This document shows, piece after piece, positions 6,252 through 9,334 of a stretch of DNA of 9,334 bases (the first letter of the stretch is position 1; the number at the start of each line of letters is the position of its first letter). The translations under genes were made by a program, and so were the position numbers. A model generated the notes under the pieces. That model saw nothing but the letters and a program-made list of their open reading frames with translations, did no database searches and was not told where the DNA came from. Source of the DNA: Chloroflexota bacterium (GTDB lineage: Archaea > Iainarchaeota > Iainarchaeia > Iainarchaeales > GCA-2688035); the NCBI GenBank assembly GCA_030634785.1, contig DAOWAC010000027.1:1-9334 (forward strand). Direction: 5' to 3'.

Positions 6252-7696
6252 CTTTTAGAACAAAGCATAAAACTGCTTCAATCGAAAAAGGCGCCTTTTA
6301 CATGTTTATTTCAAGGTTTGTCTTTTTTATTTCAGGCTATGCTCTTATGTTTGGTTTGGGTCGTTTTCTTTTGGCTCCTGCCGAATTTGGAATTTTTGGA
6401 GTAATCCTTTCAATTGTTTCACTTGTCAACATTGTTTTAATAACCGGGATACAGCAGGCTGTTTCAAAATTTGTTTCAGAAACTCCTGCAAAGGCCGGAC
6501 AAATTTTAAGACAGGCTTTGAAACTACAGTTTGTTTTTTCCATATCAGCTTTTCTTTTGCTTTTTTTCCTCTCAGACTTTCTGGCACAGCTTTTGAATGA
6601 GCCAAGTATTGGATTCTACTTAAAGATTGCGGCATTTGTTCCATTGTTGAAACCTTTTTCTTCAGCAATGAACGGTTATCTTAATGGTTTAAAGAGGTTT
6701 AAGGCACAGGCAATTTTTACAAGTGTTTACAGATGTTTTAGAGCCATTCTTCCAATTGCTCTTGTTCTTTTGGGCTTTTCTCTTTTCGGAGCCTTTGCAG
6801 GTCTTGGTCTCACCTCCTTTGTTGTGCTTATTTTGGGTGCTGTTTTTATTGGCATTGGAAAAAAGGGCTTTTATTCAAAGAAAAAAATTCTTTTGTTTTC
6901 TTTACCGATTGTTTTCTATGTTTTATTGCAGAATTCTTTTTTCAGCATTGACCTTTTGTTCCTAAAGGCGCTTGTTACTGGTCCAAACAGCAGTCTTTTT
7001 GCAGGTTATTATACTGCTGCACAAACTCTTGCAAAGCTTCCTTTGGAACTTGCAGTAACTCTTTCGATTGTTCTTTTTCCGCTGGTTTCTGAAACGGTTT
7101 ATTCCAAAAATCTTGAAAAATCAAAGTTTTATATAAAAAGTGCTTATAGATATGCCTTTATTGCTGTTGCGCCTTTTGCAGTGATGATTGCTACAACTGC
7201 ACAGCCTCTTATTTCTTTTATTTTTGGAAATGAATATGTTTTGGGTGCAGTGCCTTTGGCAGTGCTTTCAATTGCTTTTATTTTTATGACCTTGTTTGTT
7301 ATTTCTGAAACAATTATTACTGCAAAAGGAAATCCTTCAAAGGCTGCTGTGCTTGCATGCGCAGCATTAATTGTTGACATTGTTCTTTTGCTTATTTTTG
7401 TTCCTGCCTTTGGACTTTTTGGAGCAGCTCTTTCTTCACTTATTGCAATGTTTTTTGCAGCAGTTATTTCAATTTCCTATGTTTTCAGGCATTTCAAAAT
7501 ATTTCCATTCAAAAGTATTACAAGAACATCTCTTGCAGCCTGTGTTGTTACAATAGTTTCTGTTTTCATTCCTGCTTCAGGTTTTTTGCTGTTTGGAAAG
7601 TATATTGTATTGACTCTTGTGTTTGCTGCAGCCATGTTTTTGGTCGGCGAGTTTAAGAAATCGGATTTGCAGACTTTTAAAAAGATGGTTTTTTAA
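6248..7696 (+). CDS. Wzx-like polysaccharide/oligosaccharide flippase
   Basis: A 482-residue integral membrane protein of the MVF/polysaccharide transporter superfamily. Members flip lipid-linked oligosaccharides from the cytoplasmic to the outer face, for example Wzx for O-antigen units and AglR in haloarchaeal N-glycosylation. The N-terminus shows the family pattern: an ASIEKGAFYMFISRF amphipathic start, FGLGRFLLAPAEFGIFGVI, then GIQQAVSKFVSE. About 12-14 hydrophobic segments are visible, including around residues 17-37, 44-66, 86-107, 165-200 (two), 213-235, 300-325, 330-355, 365-410 (two) and 430-470 (two). The interior loop NGLKRFKAQAIF and the central YYTAAQTLAKLPLEL segment are also typical. 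The start ATG overlaps the glycosyltransferase stop by 4 bases. It is the last gene of the plus-strand operon, and its stop is followed by T-tracts. The substrate is presumably the lipid-linked glycan made by this locus. Confidence 0.9.
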   Translation: MTFRTKHKTASIEKGAFYMFISRFVFFISGYALMFGLGRFLLAPAEFGIFGVILSIVSLVNIVLITGIQQAVSKFVSETPAKAGQILRQALKLQFVFSISAFLLLFFLSDFLAQLLNEPSIGFYLKIAAFVPLLKPFSSAMNGYLNGLKRFKAQAIFTSVYRCFRAILPIALVLLGFSLFGAFAGLGLTSFVVLILGAVFIGIGKKGFYSKKKILLFSLPIVFYVLLQNSFFSIDLLFLKALVTGPNSSLFAGYYTAAQTLAKLPLELAVTLSIVLFPLVSETVYSKNLEKSKFYIKSAYRYAFIAVAPFAVMIATTAQPLISFIFGNEYVLGAVPLAVLSIAFIFMTLFVISETIITAKGNPSKAAVLACAALIVDIVLLLIFVPAFGLFGAALSSLIAMFFAAVISISYVFRHFKIFPFKSITRTSLAACVVTIVSVFIPASGFLLFGKYIVLTLVFAAAMFLVGEFKKSDLQTFKKMVF

Positions 7697-7740
7697 TTTT
7701 GAAGATAATTTTTTACTTTGAAGTCAATTAAATTTTTTTT
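7689..7740 (+). terminator. T-tract termination region of the plus-strand operon
   Basis: On the plus strand, T-runs lie at the flippase stop (six T, 7689-7694), at 7709-7714 (six T) and at 7733-7740 (eight T). No stable hairpin is evident. Clustered oligo-T runs fit archaeal intrinsic termination. The last run lies inside the end of the convergent acetyltransferase gene. No matching T-run serves the minus-strand operon in this 31-base gap, so its transcripts may run into the flippase gene. Confidence 0.45.
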
Positions 7741-8192
7741 ATTTCTTTTGTCGGATTTCCTACAACAACAGTGTTTGCCGGAATGTCTTTCACTACTACG
7801 CTTCCTGCTCCAATCATTGCATTTTCTCCGATTGTAACGTCGCAGAGAATTGTACTGTTTGCTCCTATTGACGCTCCCTTTTTTACAATTGTTTTTCCTA
7901 CTTTCCAGTCAGAGTTTGATTTAACTTCTCCGCTTTCACTGCATGCTCTTGGTTTTTTGTCGTTTACAAAACAAACATGCGGTCCGATAAAAACATTATC
8001 TTCTATTATTACTCCTTTTGGAATAAATGCACTGGCTTCAATTTTGCAGTTGTTGCCTATTTCAGTATTTCCAACTTCTGCAAACATTCCAATTATACAG
8101 TTGTCTCCAATTTTGCAATTAAACAGATTTGCTGGTTCGTAAACCTTTGTGTTTTTTCCAAGTGTTACTCCTTTTTTTTCCAATTCAATCAA
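7728..8192 (-). CDS. UDP-sugar N-acetyltransferase, WbpD-like left-handed beta-helix
   Basis: A protein of up to 154 residues built of hexapeptide repeats (IGDNCIIG, IGNNCKIEA, VIIEDNVFIG, ASIGANSTI, VTIGENAMIGAG), the hallmark of left-handed beta-helix acyltransferases, which work as trimers with acetyl-CoA. The loop FVNDKKPRA (75-83), the later KKGASIGANSTI segment and the ending GNPTKEIKKI match WbpD/WlbB, the enzymes that acetylate the C3 amine of UDP-GlcNAc3NA. It is the last gene of the minus-strand operon, after the WbpB-like and WbpE-like genes, consistent with the final step of diacetamido-uronic acid synthesis. No ATG exists in the frame upstream of the repeats. TTG at 8192 stands one base after GGAGG (8194-8198), too close for normal use. 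TTG at 8183 has 10-base spacing and may be the true start, giving 151 residues. Confidence 0.87.
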   Translation of the reverse strand: MIELEKKGVTLGKNTKVYEPANLFNCKIGDNCIIGMFAEVGNTEIGNNCKIEASAFIPKGVIIEDNVFIGPHVCFVNDKKPRACSESGEVKSNSDWKVGKTIVKKGASIGANSTILCDVTIGENAMIGAGSVVVKDIPANTVVVGNPTKEIKKI

Positions 8193-8193
8193 T

Positions 8194-8198
8194 CCTCC
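8194..8198 (-). promoter_or_regulatory. GGAGG ribosome-binding site before a non-ATG start
   Basis: GGAGG on the minus strand is the strongest ribosome-binding site in the window. The nearest in-frame start codons are TTG at 8192 (1-base spacer) and TTG at 8183 (10-base spacer), which favours 8183 for the acetyltransferase. Just upstream, the minus strand reads ATTAAATATAT (8200-8210), which looks like a TATA box but is too close to act as a promoter for a leadered transcript. Confidence 0.5.
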
Positions 8199-8219
8199 GA
8201 TATATTTAATTCAGTACAA

Positions 8220-8242
8220 TCTTATTCTGTTCTTATTCTGTT
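8220..8242. repeat. 11-bp tandem duplication at the stop of the Gfo/Idh gene
   Basis: tcttattctgt at 8220-8230 is repeated exactly at 8231-8241, and the period continues for one more base. On the coding (minus) strand this reads ACAGAATAAGA twice, spanning the last codons and the TAA stop of the dehydrogenase gene and the spacer that follows. Removing one copy would leave the protein unchanged, so it is probably a recent slippage event. Confidence 0.8.
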
Positions 8243-9204
8243 TTGCTATCAACTTCTAACGCAATCTTTAATGCATCAACTGCCTGTTTTGTTGTTACTT
8301 CGGGTTCACTTCCTTCTTTTATTGATTTAATAAAGGAAACGAGTTCTTTTTTCAAAGGCTGTTCTTTTTCTACTGCAATTTTTTCTTCGCTTGGAGCAAA
8401 CTTTACGACAAAATCTTTAAAGCTGTCAGTTTCTATATTGCAATTGCTTTCAAACATTGTTATTTCCTGTGTAATGTAATCCATTTCTGCATAACCTTTT
8501 GATCCTGTTATATTCATCTTTCTGATTTTTACAGGAGTTATCCAGTTTACTTGTACAACAGCAGATGTTTTTCCATATTTCATAAAAATGTCAGCGTAAT
8601 CTTTTTTGTTTCCTGTAACTGCTTTGCCGCTGTTTGCACTTACCTTGTCAGGAAGTCTTTCCAGCAAATAATTGATGATGTCAATGTCGTGAACTGCAAG
8701 ATCTATTATTACATTTGCGTCTTTTATTTGCGGTGGATATATTCCAACACGTCTTACAATAATTGAATTTATTTCTCCAAGTCTTCCTGATTTTATGAGC
8801 TTTTTAAGTGCTATTACTGCTGGATTAAATCTTTCAATATGTCCAATTGTAAGTTTTACTTTGTTTTTTTCAGAAGCTTTAATAATTTCTTCTGCATCTT
8901 CAATTGTTCCTGCAATTGGTTTTTCAATAAGTGTATTTATTCCTTTTTCAATGAAAAAAATTGCAACCTCTTTGTGTTTTTTTGTCGGAACAACTATTGA
9001 AACAATATCCAGTTTTTCTTTTTCAGCAAGCTCTTTGTAATCGCTGTAAAATTTGCAGTTGAATTCTTTTGCAGTCTTTTCGCCTTTTTCTTTATCAATA
9101 TCTGCTACTGCCACAAGTTCTATTTCATCAAGTTCAAAATAGTTTTTGGCATGAAAAAAGCCCATATTTCCTGTTCCTATTACTGCTGCTTTTAGTTTTG
9201 TCAT
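8233..9204 (-). CDS. UDP-sugar 3-dehydrogenase, Gfo/Idh/MocA family (WbpB-like)
   Basis: A 323-residue NAD-dependent oxidoreductase of the Gfo/Idh/MocA family. The N-terminal Rossmann loop is G-T-G-N-M-G (10-15) and the conserved EKP motif is at 94-96 with K95. GHIERFNPAV (121-130) and the D168-x3-H172-x2-D175 motif (DLAVHDID) follow. This combination, particularly GHxxRFNPA, is typical of enzymes that oxidise C3 of UDP-GlcNAc or UDP-GlcNAcA: WbpB, GnnA and the Methanococcus maripaludis MMP0352 type. The 3-keto product would be aminated by the WbpE-like enzyme encoded immediately upstream. The ATG overlaps the upstream stop (ATGA), with a GGAG sequence (9216-9219) 11 bases before it. Whether it prefers the uronic acid or UDP-GlcNAc itself cannot be decided from sequence. 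The uronic acid is favoured by the WbpA-like gene in the opposite operon. Confidence 0.9.
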   Translation of the reverse strand: MTKLKAAVIGTGNMGFFHAKNYFELDEIELVAVADIDKEKGEKTAKEFNCKFYSDYKELAEKEKLDIVSIVVPTKKHKEVAIFFIEKGINTLIEKPIAGTIEDAEEIIKASEKNKVKLTIGHIERFNPAVIALKKLIKSGRLGEINSIIVRRVGIYPPQIKDANVIIDLAVHDIDIINYLLERLPDKVSANSGKAVTGNKKDYADIFMKYGKTSAVVQVNWITPVKIRKMNITGSKGYAEMDYITQEITMFESNCNIETDSFKDFVVKFAPSEEKIAVEKEQPLKKELVSFIKSIKEGSEPEVTTKQAVDALKIALEVDSKTE

Positions 9205-9334
9205 TTTTCAGAAAACTCCTTTATTTTGAGTACAATTTGTTCAAGCTCTTTTGTTTCAAGCTTTGGCTGTACTGGAAGACTAATAACCTGTTCTGAAACT
9301 GTTTCTGCTATTGGTAAATCTCCTTTTTTGTAAC
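9201..9334 (-). CDS. DegT/DnrJ/EryC1 aminotransferase, C-terminal end only (WbpE-like)
   Basis: Reading the minus strand from 9332 gives 43 residues and a TGA at 9201-9203. The rest of the gene lies beyond the right edge. The visible part, GDLPIAETVSEQVISLPVQP followed by an acidic helix ending in KIKEFSEK, is the conserved C-terminus of PLP-dependent sugar aminotransferases, whose usual form is P-x-A-E-x-x-S-x-x-V-x-S-L-P. Such enzymes aminate keto-sugars using glutamate. Directly upstream of a WbpB-like dehydrogenase, it is most likely WbpE-like and adds the C3 amine. The stop overlaps the ATG of the dehydrogenase (ATGA). The PLP lysine is outside the window, so the assignment rests on the C-terminal motif and context. 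Confidence 0.85.
   Translation of the reverse strand, partial: YKKGDLPIAETVSEQVISLPVQPKLETKELEQIVLKIKEFSEK

Noticed and set aside
5897..6268. Minus-strand 123-codon open frame
   Set aside because: It is antisense to the C-terminal domain of the glycosyltransferase, with no start signal or recognisable motif.
7771..8142. Plus-strand 123-codon open frame
   Set aside because: It is antisense to the hexapeptide-repeat acetyltransferase. The opposite-strand protein has clear family motifs, and this frame has none.
1..9334. CRISPR array, tRNA/rRNA genes, insertion sequence or defence system
   Set aside because: No spaced direct repeats, cloverleaf-like or rRNA-like stretches, transposase motifs or nuclease/toxin motifs were seen. 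Every sizeable gene except the two left-edge envelope-like genes fits sugar metabolism or glycan export.

Overview
The window looks like a surface-polysaccharide or protein-glycan (N-glycan type) assembly locus from an AT-rich microbe, most likely an archaeon and plausibly a small-genome DPANN-type lineage. Several signs support this. Ribosome-binding sites are GGTGA(T)-like, arginine is coded mainly by AGA/AGG, gene gaps are short and T-rich, an archaeal-style BRE/TATA box precedes the main operon, and enzymes of the archaeal acetamido-sugar type are present. The assignment is an inference, because no rRNA or other taxonomic marker lies in the window.

Layout. (1) Positions 1-660, minus strand: a small secreted six-cysteine protein of unknown function (235-660). 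Its end overlaps the start of a second, membrane-anchored protein that runs off the left edge (1-247). (2) 661-818: a divergent intergenic region with TATA-like boxes for both directions and a 10-bp palindrome. (3) 819-7696, plus strand: a tightly packed six-gene operon. It encodes UDP-glucose 6-dehydrogenase, a sugar-1-phosphate nucleotidylyltransferase, a UDP-glucuronate decarboxylase (UDP-xylose synthase)-like enzyme, a UDP-HexNAc 6-dehydrogenase (WbpA/WecC type), a GT4-like glycosyltransferase and a Wzx-like flippase. (4) 7728-9334, minus strand, convergent with the first operon: a WbpD-like N-acetyltransferase, a WbpB-like Gfo/Idh sugar 3-dehydrogenase and the C-terminal end of a WbpE-like PLP aminotransferase that runs off the right edge.

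How the genes work together (inference from families). The nucleotidylyltransferase could make UDP-glucose. Ugd would oxidise it to UDP-glucuronate, and the UXS-like enzyme would decarboxylate that to UDP-xylose. In parallel, the WbpA-like enzyme would make UDP-GlcNAcA (or UDP-ManNAcA), and the convergent WbpB, WbpE and WbpD homologues would oxidise, aminate and acetylate C3. The result would be UDP-2,3-diacetamido-2,3-dideoxy-uronic acid, a sugar type known from Pseudomonas O-antigen and from Methanococcus N-glycans. The glycosyltransferase would add one of these sugars to a lipid-linked glycan, and the flippase would move that glycan across the membrane. No oligosaccharyltransferase, polymerase, initiating transferase or C2 epimerase is visible here.

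I see no CRISPR array, tRNA, rRNA, insertion sequence or clearly new enzymatic system. The most noteworthy points are the partial membrane gene at the left edge, the cysteine-flanked acidic loop in Ugd, the missing glutamate in the glycosyltransferase, the non-ATG start of the acetyltransferase, and the split of one sugar pathway over two convergent operons.
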